This document shows positions 36,930-47,375 of a stretch of DNA of 64,000 nt, in pieces. The first letter of the stretch is position 1. Each line of letters opens with the position of its first letter. The DNA comes from an uncultured SAR116 cluster alpha proteobacterium (GTDB lineage Bacteria > Pseudomonadota > Alphaproteobacteria > Puniceispirillales > Puniceispirillaceae): contig CACPDC010000005.1 of the NCBI GenBank assembly GCA_902632595.1, positions 1 to 64,000 on the forward strand, read 5' to 3'. The position numbers were made by a program, and so were the translations under genes. The notes under the pieces were generated by a model that worked only from the letters and a program-made list of their open reading frames with translations, did not search any database and had not been told where the DNA came from.

Positions 36930-37406
36930 ATGCCTAATGAGAATGTAATGGACGAAGAAAGTAAAGATAAAAAGATATTCCCTGTGACAAAAAATAACGC
37001 TGTTGATATTCATGTTGGAAAGCGTGTTCGCTCACGACGCACGTTACTTGGCATGTCTCAAGAGCAACTTGGCGTTACACTTGATTTAACGTCTCAGCAA
37101 GTTCAAAAGTACGAAAGTGGTGCGAATCGAATTAGTGCGTCTCGTTTATGGGATATGTCTCAGGTGCTAGATGTATCCATTGGTTATTTTTTTGAAGATA
37201 TGTCTACACAGACGAAACTAGCTTCGCCACGCAAAGCAAGTATAAATGTAGAAAAAAATTTAAATAATTCTGTTGAACGTGATTCAATGGCAAGACGTGA
37301 AACGCTTGAATTGGTGCGCATTTATTACACAATTTCTCAGCCACAAGTGAGAAAACGAATATCTGAAATGATAAAATCGGTTGCTGGTGTGATTAACGGC
37401 GAATAA
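36930..37406 (+). CDS. XRE-family helix-turn-helix regulator
   Basis: A 158-residue DNA-binding protein with a Cro/C1-type HTH (about residues 27-82: VGKRVRSRRTLLGMSQEQLGVTLDLTSQQVQKYESGANRIS). Its C-terminal part (YYTISQPQVRKRISEMIKS) is typical of a regulator widespread in alphaproteobacteria. The target is unknown. It lies just upstream of xseB-ispA-dxs-tlyA but has no evident link to them. Confidence 0.9.
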   Translation: MPNENVMDEESKDKKIFPVTKNNAVDIHVGKRVRSRRTLLGMSQEQLGVTLDLTSQQVQKYESGANRISASRLWDMSQVLDVSIGYFFEDMSTQTKLASPRKASINVEKNLNNSVERDSMARRETLELVRIYYTISQPQVRKRISEMIKSVAGVINGE

Positions 37407-37449
37407 TATAAAAAAATTCTTATTTTTGAAAAAAAGATTGGGTAATAAT

Positions 37450-37689
37450 ATGAATGACGAGGCTAATTCACTTACATTTGAACAAGCTCTTGCTGAGCTT
37501 GAGGAAATTGTACGAAAACTAGAAGTAGGTGACGTATCACTTGATGACGCTATTAATGCATATGCTAGGGGTATTGAACTCAAGAACCAATGTCAGCAAA
37601 GATTGGAGTCCGCAAGATTGCAAGTTGAGAGAATTCAGTTTTCTTCAGATAGTTCAAGTGTTACCACCCTGCCTTTTGATAATGAATGA
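37450..37689 (+). CDS. xseB: exodeoxyribonuclease VII small subunit
   Basis: A 79-residue protein that pairs with XseA to form exonuclease VII for single-strand DNA degradation. The family signature is LTFEQALAELEEIVRKLEVGDVSLDDAINAYARGIELKNQCQQRLE. The preferred start is the ATG at 37450; an upstream in-frame TTG at 37426 would add eight residues. Its stop codon overlaps the ispA start (ATGA). The order xseB-ispA-dxs is conserved in many proteobacteria. Confidence 0.94.
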   Translation: MNDEANSLTFEQALAELEEIVRKLEVGDVSLDDAINAYARGIELKNQCQQRLESARLQVERIQFSSDSSSVTTLPFDNE

Positions 37690-38603
37690 ACATGGTGGAA
37701 CCATTAAAATGGCTATTATCTGATGCCAAAGCTGTAGATAATTGGATTAAGCATTGGCTTGAAAAAAAATCCTCAAATATCATAAAAATACCGAGACTAC
37801 TCCAGGCTATGGAATATGCAAGTTTGAATGGTGGAAAGCGAGTGAGGGCTGGTCTTGTTTGTGCGTCAAATAGAATGGCTTGTCATTATTCAAATAAAGT
37901 TTCAGAAGACTCTGCTGTCTCTGTTGCAGCCTCAGTTGAACTTTTGCATGCTTATTCTCTCGTTCATGATGATCTTCCCTCTATGGATGACTCTGATTTA
38001 AGGCGTGGATTGCAATCTACTCACAAAAAATTTGATGAAGCAACAGCTATACTGGCTGGAGACGCATTACAAACAGCTGCATTTGAGATTCTTACTGAAC
38101 AAAATTTAGCGTTAACCGATACGCAAAAAATAAAACTTATACGTTATTTATCAATAGCAGCGGGTGTTTCTGGCATGGCTGGGGGACAAATGCTCGATTT
38201 GGAAGCTGAGACAGAATTGTATAACATTGAACGTGTTACACAGATGCAACAATTGAAAACTGGTTCATTAATAACGGCATCAGTGATTATGGGTGGAATA
38301 GTTGGTGGTGCTAATACTTCCTTAATAAAAGCTCTATCCCGTTACTCAGAAAATCTAGGGGTCGCTTTTCAAATTAAAGATGATTTGCTTGATTACCAAG
38401 GAAGCGCTGTTGAGCTTGGTAAGCCTGTTGGTCAGGATAACATAAGGGGCAAGGCCAGTTTTATCGAGCATTACGGAATAAATGGTGCGATCAAGAAGGC
38501 TGAAGAATTTGCTGAAAAAGCATGTGAATCTTTGCAAGACTACCATCAGCATGCTATGGAGTTGCAATCATTAGCTAAACTTGTAATAAACAGGACTTAT
38601 TAA
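37686..38603 (+). CDS. ispA: farnesyl diphosphate synthase (polyprenyl synthetase)
   Basis: A 305-residue trans-prenyltransferase that condenses IPP with DMAPP/GPP to make farnesyl diphosphate. The first Asp-rich motif is DDLPSMDDSDLRRG and the second is IKDDLLDYQG; GGKRVRAGLV is the IPP-binding segment. Its start overlaps xseB. It acts downstream of the next gene, dxs, in isoprenoid synthesis. Confidence 0.94.
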   Translation: MNMVEPLKWLLSDAKAVDNWIKHWLEKKSSNIIKIPRLLQAMEYASLNGGKRVRAGLVCASNRMACHYSNKVSEDSAVSVAASVELLHAYSLVHDDLPSMDDSDLRRGLQSTHKKFDEATAILAGDALQTAAFEILTEQNLALTDTQKIKLIRYLSIAAGVSGMAGGQMLDLEAETELYNIERVTQMQQLKTGSLITASVIMGGIVGGANTSLIKALSRYSENLGVAFQIKDDLLDYQGSAVELGKPVGQDNIRGKASFIEHYGINGAIKKAEEFAEKACESLQDYHQHAMELQSLAKLVINRTY

Positions 38604-38636
38604 TTTGTAATTCGCGTTAATAAGGAGACGATATTT

Positions 38637-40562
38637 TTGACTGATCTGCTGACCCCCTTATTAGATAAGATACAGACCGTAAAAGAACTTCGTGAGCTTC
38701 CAGAATCCCAACTTTCTCAGGTGGCGAAAGAACTGAGGCACGAGACCATTTCAGCTGTTGCCCAAACTGGCGGACACCTAGGGGCTGGATTGGGAGTGGT
38801 AGAGTTAACGGTAGCACTCCATTACGTTTTCAATACACCCGACGATCGCTTAATATGGGATGTAGGTCATCAAGCATATCCGCACAAAATTTTAACAGAT
38901 AGAAGAAGTAGAATTACAACACTACGACAAAAAGATGGATTGTCCGGTTTTACCAAACGAAGTGAGTCAGTTTTTGACCCATTTGGCGCAGGACATAGTT
39001 CCACTTCTTTATCTGCCGGCTTTGGCATGGCTGTCGCACGTGATTTAAAAAAAATGCGTAATCACGTGATATCTGTGATTGGTGATGGTGCTATGTCCGC
39101 TGGAATGGCGTACGAAGCATTGAATAATGCTGGCGCGTCTAAATCAGACATGATCGTAATTTTAAATGATAATGATATGAGTATTGCCCAACCAGTGGGT
39201 GCTCTATCAGCTTATTTATCTGAGCTTATAACCTCCCGCCCCTATCATTCAATTCGTGAACTTGTAAAAGAAGTGGCAAATAGATTTCCATCAGAAATTG
39301 GCCAAGCAGCTAAGAAAGCCAAAAATTTAGCACGTGAAATAACAGGTAATCAGTCTCTTTTTTCAAAACTGGGTTTTTTTCACATAGGTCCGATTGATGG
39401 ACACGATTTATCACATCTATTGCCAATTTTTAAAAATCTGAGAGATAGAGATATTACTGGTCCAGTGCTGGTGCATGTGGTAACTGAAAAAGGTAAAGGT
39501 CATCCTTTCACAGACTCTAATAGCGAAAAATATCATGCTGTCCCAAAATTCGATGTAATCACAGGGGAGCAAAAAAAACCTGCTGGAAATTTACCTAGCT
39601 ATACATCTGTATTTGCAGACGCACTGACTAATATTGCTTTAAAGGATAAGAAGGTCGTAGCTATTACTGCTGCGATGCCTTCTGGTACTGGACTGAATAA
39701 CATGTTTGATACATGTCCAAAGCAGGTGTTTGACGTCGGAATTGCGGAGCAACATGCCGTCACTTTTGCAGCAGGTATGGCAACAGAGGGAATGAGACCG
39801 TTTTGCGCTTTATACTCTACCTTTCTGCAAAGAGGATATGATCAAGTTGTTCATGATGTTTGTTTACAAAACCTACCAGTAAGATTTGCAATTGATAGAG
39901 CAGGGCTTGTTGGGGCGGATGGAGCTACCCATGCAGGAATTTATGATATAGCATATCTGTCTTGTCTACCCAACATGACTATAATGTGTCCATCGGACGA
40001 GGCAGAACTTGTACACATGACATATACGGCTGCATCTTTTGACACAGGTCCTATAGCGTTGAGATATCCTCGGGGCAGCGGAATTGGGGCTACTATTCCT
40101 GAACAAGCCAAACGACTTCCAATCGGAAAATCACGAATTATCGAAGATGGCGGAACCCTTGCCATACTTAGCATTGGAACTATGCTAGAGAACTGTAGGG
40201 AGGTTGTCCGCCTTCTTGCTAAAAAAAAGGGGATAAATGTAACTCTTGTAGATGCTCGATTTGCTAAGCCGATAGATACCATTATGTTAGATAAATTATG
40301 TAACACTCATTCAGCCTTGCTCATTGTTGAGGAGGGAGCGCCTGGCGGTTTTGCCGCGCAGGTGACGCAATATATCGTGAATTCAGGTCATCTGGATTCA
40401 CTCTTTAAAGTGCGTGCTGTCACTTTACCAGATAGGGTGATTGACCATGCAGATCGTGACATTCAGCTACAAATTGCCGGTTTAGATGTTGTTAGTTTGT
40501 TTGAGAAGTCAGAAAATTTAATTTCTAGTCATGTTAATATGGAAAAAATTGCTCAAACATAA
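38637..40562 (+). CDS. dxs: 1-deoxy-D-xylulose-5-phosphate synthase
   Basis: A 641-residue thiamine-diphosphate enzyme that joins pyruvate and glyceraldehyde 3-phosphate in the first step of the MEP isoprenoid route. The ThDP motif is [18 protein letters not shown], with the conserved [13 protein letters not shown] near the start and [15 protein letters not shown] in the C-terminal half. The start is TTG with an AAGGAG ribosome-binding site at 38622-38627. The 3' end overlaps tlyA by 32 bases. Confidence 0.97.
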   Translation: MTDLLTPLLDKIQTVKELRELPESQLSQVAKELRHETISAVAQTGGHLGAGLGVVELTVALHYVFNTPDDRLIWDVGHQAYPHKILTDRRSRITTLRQKDGLSGFTKRSESVFDPFGAGHSSTSLSAGFGMAVARDLKKMRNHVISVIGDGAMSAGMAYEALNNAGASKSDMIVILNDNDMSIAQPVGALSAYLSELITSRPYHSIRELVKEVANRFPSEIGQAAKKAKNLAREITGNQSLFSKLGFFHIGPIDGHDLSHLLPIFKNLRDRDITGPVLVHVVTEKGKGHPFTDSNSEKYHAVPKFDVITGEQKKPAGNLPSYTSVFADALTNIALKDKKVVAITAAMPSGTGLNNMFDTCPKQVFDVGIAEQHAVTFAAGMATEGMRPFCALYSTFLQRGYDQVVHDVCLQNLPVRFAIDRAGLVGADGATHAGIYDIAYLSCLPNMTIMCPSDEAELVHMTYTAASFDTGPIALRYPRGSGIGATIPEQAKRLPIGKSRIIEDGGTLAILSIGTMLENCREVVRLLAKKKGINVTLVDARFAKPIDTIMLDKLCNTHSALLIVEEGAPGGFAAQVTQYIVNSGHLDSLFKVRAVTLPDRVIDHADRDIQLQIAGLDVVSLFEKSENLISSHVNMEKIAQT

Positions 40563-41301
40563 AAAACAACGTATTGACGTCATGATGGTAGCTCGTGGTC
40601 TGGCCCCTAGTAGGCAAAAAGCGCGAGATATTATTGTTAATTCTCACGTTGCCGTGAATGGCATAGTCGTTAAAAAAGCGGGTTACCTCATAGAAGAAAA
40701 TGCATGTATAGAGGTAGAGTCTAAAATACTTGACTATGTGAGTAGAGGAGGACTGAAGTTAGCCTCAGCGTTAAATCATTTTAAAGAAATAGATATAAAA
40801 GATAAGGTGTGCCTCGATCTCGGCGCAAGCACGGGTGGGTTCAGTGATGTTCTATTACAGCGCGGAGCAGCATTGATTTATGCTGTAGATGTTGGTCATA
40901 GTCAGCTAAACAAAAAAATCAGAACAAACCCTAAAGTTCGCAATCTTGAAAAGATAAATGTAAGAGATATTAATAAAAATATAATTGATACTCCGCCTGC
41001 GATCATCGTATGTGATGTTTCTTTTATTTCTCTTCAGCTAGCCCTTCCTCCTGCTTTGCAGCTTGCTTCTCAAAAAGCTGATTTATTGGCACTAATCAAA
41101 CCACAATTTGAAGTTGGCAGAAACTTTATTGGAAAAGGGGGCATTGTTCGTAATAATATTGCAAGACGTCGGGCAGCGAGTGTTATAAGTAACTTTTTGA
41201 TAGAGCAAGGATGGCTTGTAAAGGGTACTTTCATTCCTTCTCTGAAAGGAGCGGATGGCAATATTGAAATCGTCATAGCCGCCTCTAAATGTTCTATTTA
41301 A
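40531..41301 (+). CDS. tlyA: TlyA family rRNA 2'-O-methyltransferase
   Basis: A protein of up to 256 residues with an N-terminal S4 domain ([26 protein letters not shown]) and an FtsJ-like SAM methyltransferase domain ([28 protein letters not shown]). TlyA enzymes methylate 2'-O positions in 16S/23S rRNA; the old name hemolysin is misleading. The start is unsure: ATG 40531 gives a 32-base overlap with dxs, while TTG 40549 or ATG 40582 give shorter proteins. It converges on aroC with only five bases between stops. Confidence 0.9.
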   Translation: MLIWKKLLKHKKQRIDVMMVARGLAPSRQKARDIIVNSHVAVNGIVVKKAGYLIEENACIEVESKILDYVSRGGLKLASALNHFKEIDIKDKVCLDLGASTGGFSDVLLQRGAALIYAVDVGHSQLNKKIRTNPKVRNLEKINVRDINKNIIDTPPAIIVCDVSFISLQLALPPALQLASQKADLLALIKPQFEVGRNFIGKGGIVRNNIARRRAASVISNFLIEQGWLVKGTFIPSLKGADGNIEIVIAASKCSI

Positions 41302-41306
41302 ACTTT

Positions 41307-42398
41307 TTACCGCAATATGGTTGTTTGCGCATGATTGCGCATTAAGAGATCTAGCAGCACGCAGGCCAACATCGCCTCTACAACAGGCACGGCCCTTATA
41401 CCAACACAAGGATCGTGTCTTCCTTTCGTTTTCAATTCAACATTATTTCCGTGTTCGTCAATTGATTTACGAGGGATTAAAATTGATGATGTTGGTTTAA
41501 TTGCAATGCGGGCAATAATAGGTGCGCCTGAGGATATCCCGCCCAGGATTCCTCCTGAGTTGTTAGATAAAAATTCTGGAACCCCATCTGATATTTCCAT
41601 TTCATCACTCGCTTTTCCCCCATCAAGCTCAGCTAACGAAAAACCAGCACCTATTTCGACGGCTTTAACGGCATTTATAGACATTAATGCAGAGGCAATC
41701 TCAGAATCAAGTTTGCTATATAAAGGCTGACCTATCCCACTAGGTATGCCTGTTGCAACGACTTCAAGAATGGCACCCGCAGAAGAGCCTTGCTTACGAA
41801 TTTTATCTAGATAATCTGCCCAGAGCTTGGCTGTATTAGCATCGCCACAGAAAAAAGGATTATTATCAATTTCGTTTTCATCAAATTTTTCTTTATTAAT
41901 TTTATGCGGCCCAATTTGCACAACACTGGCCTTTATTTTATACAAATCCCCTAATATTCGTGATAAAATTATATCTGCAATTGCTCCAGCAGCAACCCGT
42001 ACAGCGGTTTCACGTGCAGATGATCTACCGCCACCCCGATAATCCCTAATACCATATTTCTTAAAATAAGTGTAATCGGCATGCCCTGGTCTGTACTGTT
42101 TCGCTATATCACCATAATCTTTAGAGCGTTGGTCTGTATTCCTAATCAACAAACAAATTGGGGTTCCTGTTGTCATACCCTCAAAGACACCAGATAGTAT
42201 CTCAACTAAGTCTGCTTCTTTCCGCTGGGTAACAAATCGGTTTTGTCCAGGTTTTCTCCTATCTAAATAAACTTGGATATCATTTTCACAAAGCGGAATT
42301 CTAGGAGGCACCCCGTCTACGATACATCCTATTGCAACTCCATGACTTTCGCCAAAACTGGTGAAAGAAAATAAGGTTCCAAATCTGTTATCAGTCAT
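41307..42398 (-). CDS. aroC: chorismate synthase
   Basis: A 363-residue enzyme converting EPSP to chorismate with reduced FMN. Signature segments are [21 protein letters not shown] at the N-terminus, the [17 protein letters not shown]-type stretch near residue 100, [11 protein letters not shown] and the C-terminal [14 protein letters not shown] plus [17 protein letters not shown]. Its start overlaps the fabI stop by eight bases, so the two are cotranscribed. Confidence 0.97.
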   Translation of the reverse strand: MTDNRFGTLFSFTSFGESHGVAIGCIVDGVPPRIPLCENDIQVYLDRRKPGQNRFVTQRKEADLVEILSGVFEGMTTGTPICLLIRNTDQRSKDYGDIAKQYRPGHADYTYFKKYGIRDYRGGGRSSARETAVRVAAGAIADIILSRILGDLYKIKASVVQIGPHKINKEKFDENEIDNNPFFCGDANTAKLWADYLDKIRKQGSSAGAILEVVATGIPSGIGQPLYSKLDSEIASALMSINAVKAVEIGAGFSLAELDGGKASDEMEISDGVPEFLSNNSGGILGGISSGAPIIARIAIKPTSSILIPRKSIDEHGNNVELKTKGRHDPCVGIRAVPVVEAMLACVLLDLLMRNHAQTTILR

Positions 42399-43215
42399 CT
42401 GATTTCACTACTGAAATGTCTGGCGCATCAACTGCTTTCATTCCAACAACATGATATCCACAGTCCACATGATGGGTCTCACCAGAAACACCAGAAGAAA
42501 GAGGTGATAAAAGATACAAACCGGCTCCACCAATATCATCCAAGTTTACATTTCGTTTTAGAGGAGAATTATATTCATTCCATTTCAATATATAACGAAA
42601 ATCACCAATACCAGAAGCTGCTAATGTTTTCATGGGGCCAGCAGATAACCCATTTACCCGAATGTTGCGTTTTCCGAGGTCAACAGCTAAATATCGAACA
42701 GATGCCTCTAGTGCTGCTTTGGCTACACCCATTACGTTATAATGCGGCATCACACGCTCGGAGCCATAATAAGTAAGAGTTAACATCGAGCCACCATCAT
42801 TCATCATTTCTGCAGCTCGTTTCGCTAGGGCAGTAAAAGAATAAACTGAAATATCCATTGTCCGGTTAAAGTTATCACGGCTAGTATCAAGATATAAACC
42901 GGTTAACTCTTCCTTGTCCGAATAAGCAATAGCATGAACAAAAAAATCAATGCTGCCCCATTCAGATTTTAATTTCGAAAACACAGAATCCATTGATTCT
43001 TCGCTAGTTACGTCACATTCAAGAGCGAGGTTGCTTCCTACAGAATTAGCCAGCGGCTCAACTCGTTTTTTTAACGCATCCCCCTGATAAGTAAATGCCA
43101 ATTTTGCGCCTTGGTTGGCAACTGCTTTAGCTATTCCCCATGCAATAGATCGGTTATTTGCGACGCCCATAACCAGGCCTTTTTTTCCATGTAATAATTC
43201 GTTTGTATTATTCAT
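42391..43215 (-). CDS. fabI: enoyl-[acyl-carrier-protein] reductase FabI
   Basis: A 274-residue short-chain-dehydrogenase-fold enzyme for the last step of each fatty acid elongation cycle. It has the FabI nucleotide motif [22 protein letters not shown], the [11 protein letters not shown] segment and the catalytic Tyr-x6-Lys in [14 protein letters not shown]. The conserved [16 protein letters not shown] loop follows. It is upstream of and overlaps aroC. Confidence 0.96.
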   Translation of the reverse strand: MNNTNELLHGKKGLVMGVANNRSIAWGIAKAVANQGAKLAFTYQGDALKKRVEPLANSVGSNLALECDVTSEESMDSVFSKLKSEWGSIDFFVHAIAYSDKEELTGLYLDTSRDNFNRTMDISVYSFTALAKRAAEMMNDGGSMLTLTYYGSERVMPHYNVMGVAKAALEASVRYLAVDLGKRNIRVNGLSAGPMKTLAASGIGDFRYILKWNEYNSPLKRNVNLDDIGGAGLYLLSPLSSGVSGETHHVDCGYHVVGMKAVDAPDISVVKSDD

Positions 43216-43354
43216 TTTTTCATACCTAAAGCCAATTTTAGAAATGATAATTAAACATTAAAATAATTTAATAATGTTCAATCATACCAGTCTTTATATT
43301 CTGTAAGATTGTGCAAAACTTCAAAGGGCATATAGAAATGTGTTCCTGGTAAAT

Positions 43355-43906
43355 TTATTGAACTGAATAACTGGTTGTCTTAAAGAGCGAAATTTGGCTG
43401 CCTGGAAGATACTTTGTTTGTGTATCAATATCAATGATTTTACCGTCAACATTTATAGTGAGGCGATATCCAATCACTTCTTGAAATGTTTGCTGAGTTA
43501 CAGTTCGCACGTCTTCACAAGAGCGGGTTCTATTATAACCGACTATTTCTTTATTTTTTTCATTAGCTTGATTTGCTGTTTCTTTTCCCAGGATAGCTCC
43601 TGCAACAGTGCCTGCGGCGCCAGCTCCCTCCGAATCTGAAAATTTATTTCCAATTGCAGAACCAATTATTCCACCTATAATCATAGAGCCTAGCTCATTT
43701 GCTGGTTGCTCATTACTTCCATAGACGGGCACGTCTCTGTCTTCGCACACACGTTCGGTTATAGGTGTTTGCCTTATTACTTCGCGGGTTTTTTCCATAA
43801 CACTAATAACTTCACCTTGTACTGTTTCAGAAGAAGAGGTGGCGTAAACCGAACCAGAAATAACTAAAAGTAAGGTTGCTAAAGCGAAATATATAGTCTT
43901 TATCAT
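43355..43906 (-). CDS. glycine-zipper 2TM outer-surface protein
   Basis: A 183-residue exported protein. A signal peptide (residues 1-22, ending SVYA) is followed by a polar region, then a Gly-rich zipper segment (about residues 75-112; LGSMIIGGIIGSAIGNKF and AGTVAGAILGKE) of the type found in 17-kDa surface antigen and Rick_17kDa-like proteins. The remainder is beta-rich with paired cysteines in CEDRD and CEDVR. It probably sits in the periplasm or outer membrane; the function is unknown. It is a single gene, 139 bases upstream of fabI's start. Confidence 0.78.
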   Translation of the reverse strand: MIKTIYFALATLLLVISGSVYATSSSETVQGEVISVMEKTREVIRQTPITERVCEDRDVPVYGSNEQPANELGSMIIGGIIGSAIGNKFSDSEGAGAAGTVAGAILGKETANQANEKNKEIVGYNRTRSCEDVRTVTQQTFQEVIGYRLTINVDGKIIDIDTQTKYLPGSQISLFKTTSYSVQ

Positions 43907-44100
43907 CCAAATTTCTCCCGTGAATTTGCTTCTTTAATTTCTATACTAATAAATATAATAGTCATTTCTTTTATGGCAATAGTAAGGCATCTCAGAATTG
44001 ACTCGTTGAAACAAATAATAATAACTCTACATGAGAGGTTGAAAAATATATACCATTAGACACATAGCATCTGGTTTTGATTAGGAATAGAGATTTAAAA

Positions 44101-44721
44101 ATGAGTAAGTTTCAAGAGAGCGTTCTTCATAAAGATACCCTAAACAAAGATCCTTTTGAACTATTTGACCAATGGTTTAAACAGGCGCAAGCCTCCGAAT
44201 TGAATGACCCTGACGCCATGGCACTTGCATCTGTTAACTCAGATGGTATTCCATCGGTTCGTATTGTTCTGCTCAAACAGTGGTCTAAGGATGGATTTGT
44301 TTTTTTTACAAATTATAGCGGCCGTAAAAGTCAAGAACTCATTGCCACAAAAAAAGCAGCCGCGTGTTTACATTGGAAATCATTGCGTCGGCAAATACGT
44401 ATTGTCGGAGAGGTGGATAAAATTAGTGAATCAAATAGCGACGCGTATTTTGCAACAAGAGCAAGAGGAAGTCAGATCGGTGCGTGGGCATCTAATCAGT
44501 CACAACCGCTCGCAACCCGTTCTGAGTTAATTAAAAAAGTATCTGATTACGAAATAGAATTTGCCGATAAAGCTGTGCCTCGCCCTAGTTACTGGGGTGG
44601 ATTTATTATAAAGCCGATAGAAATTGAATTTTGGGCAGACGGGGCTTTTAGACTTCATGATAGGTTTCAATTAAGACAAGATACTAATAAAAAATGGAAT
44701 GCAATTCGTCTATATCCATAA
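44101..44721 (+). CDS. pdxH: pyridoxamine 5'-phosphate oxidase
   Basis: A 206-residue FMN enzyme producing pyridoxal 5'-phosphate. Signature segments are DPFELFDQWFKQA, DPDAMALASVNSDGIPSVRIVLLKQ, FFTNYSGRKSQEL and the C-terminal WADGAFRLHDRFQ followed by RLYP. ATG at 44101 is chosen; the frame continues eight codons to a TTG at 44077. It is divergent from the glycine-zipper gene. Confidence 0.95.
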   Translation: MSKFQESVLHKDTLNKDPFELFDQWFKQAQASELNDPDAMALASVNSDGIPSVRIVLLKQWSKDGFVFFTNYSGRKSQELIATKKAAACLHWKSLRRQIRIVGEVDKISESNSDAYFATRARGSQIGAWASNQSQPLATRSELIKKVSDYEIEFADKAVPRPSYWGGFIIKPIEIEFWADGAFRLHDRFQLRQDTNKKWNAIRLYP

Positions 44722-44799
44722 GATATAAAGACACTGCACTTTTCTTTTCATAATCGAAGCAATGCTTGTGAGTGGCATACGCGACTGTTTTTTTGCCTG

Positions 44800-44817
44800 A
44801 TTCAAGGTATTCAAGGT
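44800..44817. promoter_or_regulatory. tandem 9-bp repeat upstream of the dimethylglycine dehydrogenase operon
   Basis: ATTCAAGGT occurs twice back to back (44800-44808 and 44809-44817), about 110 bases before the start of the dehydrogenase gene. Perfect 9-mer tandem repeats are uncommon, and the position is suitable for an activator or repressor site. No regulator gene lies nearby. The same 9-mer was not seen in the soxB or corrinoid leaders. Confidence 0.3.
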
Positions 44818-44925
44818 CGTTTTAAAGAGATTTATTGTGCGTTGAAAATGGTTATTCTAATACTCATAATAGTGTTAAAGTTGGGTTTATATTTAATACA
44901 AAAAAGCAAATAGGGGAGTCTGGTG

Positions 44926-47361
44926 ATGAGAGCGCATGCGCGTGTGGTAGTAATAGGTGGTGGTGTTGTTGGGGTAAGCACTTTATACCATCTTGCTAAA
45001 AAAGGTTGGAATGATTGTGTGCTGGTTGAGCGAAAAGAACTCACCTCTGGCTCAACATGGCATGCTGCTGGATTATTGCCTCTATTCAACATGTCTTATT
45101 CAGTCGGCCAATTGCATAAATATGCTTTAGAACTTTACAAAAATTTGGAAAAAGAAACTGGGCTCAATCCAGGATTATCACAGGTATCTAATATCAGACT
45201 CGCCACCAATCAACAGAGAATGGATGAATATATGCAATATCGGGGTGTTGCAAAAACCATTGGTGTTGATGTTGAGGTGCTAACTCCAGATCAAGTAATT
45301 GAAATTTGGCCCTTAGCTGTCAAGGATGGACTAGTTGGTGCTATTCGTAATCCAGGAGATGGTTATATTCAACCAGCAGATCTTACTCAAGCCTTAGCCA
45401 AAGGAGCCCGAGATTTAGGGGCAGAAATAAACCGTAATACGACAGTTTTATCTATTAACAGGACAACAGCGGGTGAATGGTGCGTAGAGACGGATAAAGG
45501 TGAAATAATTGCTGAACACATTGTTTCTGCAACAGGTAATTTCGCGCGCAAAACAGGTGCAATGGTTGGCCTTGATATTCCCGTAATTCCTGTAGAACAT
45601 CAATATATAGTAACAGAACCACATCCTTTAATTCAGGAAAGACAGGCAAAAGGATTGCCAGAGATGGGTGTCCTCCGTGAATCTGATGGTTCTTGGTATA
45701 TGAGAGAAGAAAATGGAGGATTAATTCTTGGCCCATACGAAGCAGGAGCCCCTGCATGCTATACTGACGGACCAAACGATGATAGTGAATATGAATTGTT
45801 TCAAGAGGACCTTGAGCGTTTGATGCCGCACATAGAATCAGCTATACGCCGTGTTCCTGCTTTTGGAGAAGTGGGTGTAAAAAAAGTTTATAATGGAGCA
45901 ATAGCATACACTCCAGATGGGAGTCCTATCGTTGGACCTGCCTGGGATATACCTAATTTTTGGCTGAGTGAGGGGCATAGCTTTGGCATCACCGCAGCTG
46001 GAGGGGCCGGTTTTCAGCTAGCAGAATGGATTGTAGAGGGCGAGCCTACAATTGATATGAATGGTGTTGAGCCAAGAAGATTTGGAGATTATGTAACTAA
46101 GAGTTATCTTACGGTCAAAAATGAAGAAGCTTATGCGCATGTTTTCGTGACGCACTTTCCAGACGAAGAACGACCTGCTGGTAGACCACTTCGCACTGCT
46201 CCTTGTTATGAGAGATTAAAGGCAAAAGGGGCTGTATTTGGTCAGAAGTTTGGATGGGAGCGTGCTAATTGGTTTGCACCTCAGGGTGTTCCGCAAGAGG
46301 ATGACTGGTCCTTTAGGAGATCTAAATGGTTCGATTATGTAGGAAATGAAGTAAAGCATGTGACTGAAAATGTAGGCATACTTGATATGACTGCCTTTGG
46401 TAAATGTCGTATTTCTGGCTCTGGTGCCGAGTTATTCCTTAACAAGATGGTTGCCAATAAATTACCAAAAAATAACGGTCGAATAACTTTGGCACATTCC
46501 CTTTCCCATGGAGGAGGAGTGCATTCGGAATTTACTATAATGAGAGAAAAAGATGAGAGTTTTTATTTGGTTTCAGCAGGTGCTGCCCAGCGGCTTGATC
46601 ATGACTGGCTAAGAAAAAGAATGCCAACAGATGGAACTGTTCAATTTACCGATCTTACTAATAGCATGGGTGTATTGGTGGTGGCTGGCCCTAAATCCCG
46701 CGAGCTGTTGCAGCGTGTAACAGAGACTGATATGTCTAATGATGCGTTCAAATGGCTCACAGCAAAGAAGATTGATGTAGGTTATGCACCCGCAATCGCA
46801 GCTAGGGTGAATTTTGTGGGTGAATTGGGATGGGAGTTACATCACCCAATAGAGTACCAAAACCATATTTTTGATACTCTTTTTTCCAAAGGTGAAGATT
46901 TAAATCTAAAACCATTCGGTATAAGGGCAATGGATATGATGCGAATTGAAAAATCATACCGAATGGTAGGAACCGAAATGAGTATCGAATATTCTGCCTA
47001 TGAATCTGGCCTTCATAGGTTTATTGCCCATGAAAAAAATGATTTTCTTGGTCGTGACGGTTTGATTTTTCTCAAAGAAAAAGGGTATAAAAATAAATTT
47101 GTGACTCTCCATGTTAAGGATACCAAAGATGCAGACGCCATCGGAGGCAACCCCATTTATATTAATGGAAAGCTAATTGGTCGTGTGACTTCTGGTGGAT
47201 ACGGATTTAGGGTTGGGTTCTCCATAGCGTTGGCTATGGTTGAACCAAGCTATGCCGATGTAGGAACAAATTTAGAAATTGATATCTTGGGGAAAATCTA
47301 TTTAGCGGAAGTGGTAGAGGAAAGCCCGTTTGATCCAGAAAATATTAAACTCAGAGCATAA
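44926..47361 (+). CDS. dimethylglycine dehydrogenase-like FAD/THF enzyme
   Basis: An 811-residue fusion of a DAO-type flavoprotein (about residues 1-390) and a C-terminal GcvT-like folate domain (about residues 430-810). The dinucleotide motif is VVVIGGGVVGVSTLYHL, and TSGSTWHAAGL carries the histidine (His46) expected to hold FAD covalently, as in mammalian DMGDH. It should oxidise dimethylglycine to sarcosine and pass the C1 unit to THF. Sarcosine dehydrogenase is the main alternative, but sarcosine oxidase is encoded next door. ATG 44926 follows a GGGGAG ribosome-binding site. It lies 14 bases before the mttB-like gene. Confidence 0.88.
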   Translation: MRAHARVVVIGGGVVGVSTLYHLAKKGWNDCVLVERKELTSGSTWHAAGLLPLFNMSYSVGQLHKYALELYKNLEKETGLNPGLSQVSNIRLATNQQRMDEYMQYRGVAKTIGVDVEVLTPDQVIEIWPLAVKDGLVGAIRNPGDGYIQPADLTQALAKGARDLGAEINRNTTVLSINRTTAGEWCVETDKGEIIAEHIVSATGNFARKTGAMVGLDIPVIPVEHQYIVTEPHPLIQERQAKGLPEMGVLRESDGSWYMREENGGLILGPYEAGAPACYTDGPNDDSEYELFQEDLERLMPHIESAIRRVPAFGEVGVKKVYNGAIAYTPDGSPIVGPAWDIPNFWLSEGHSFGITAAGGAGFQLAEWIVEGEPTIDMNGVEPRRFGDYVTKSYLTVKNEEAYAHVFVTHFPDEERPAGRPLRTAPCYERLKAKGAVFGQKFGWERANWFAPQGVPQEDDWSFRRSKWFDYVGNEVKHVTENVGILDMTAFGKCRISGSGAELFLNKMVANKLPKNNGRITLAHSLSHGGGVHSEFTIMREKDESFYLVSAGAAQRLDHDWLRKRMPTDGTVQFTDLTNSMGVLVVAGPKSRELLQRVTETDMSNDAFKWLTAKKIDVGYAPAIAARVNFVGELGWELHHPIEYQNHIFDTLFSKGEDLNLKPFGIRAMDMMRIEKSYRMVGTEMSIEYSAYESGLHRFIAHEKNDFLGRDGLIFLKEKGYKNKFVTLHVKDTKDADAIGGNPIYINGKLIGRVTSGGYGFRVGFSIALAMVEPSYADVGTNLEIDILGKIYLAEVVEESPFDPENIKLRA

Positions 47362-47375
47362 AATAGGGATTTTTT

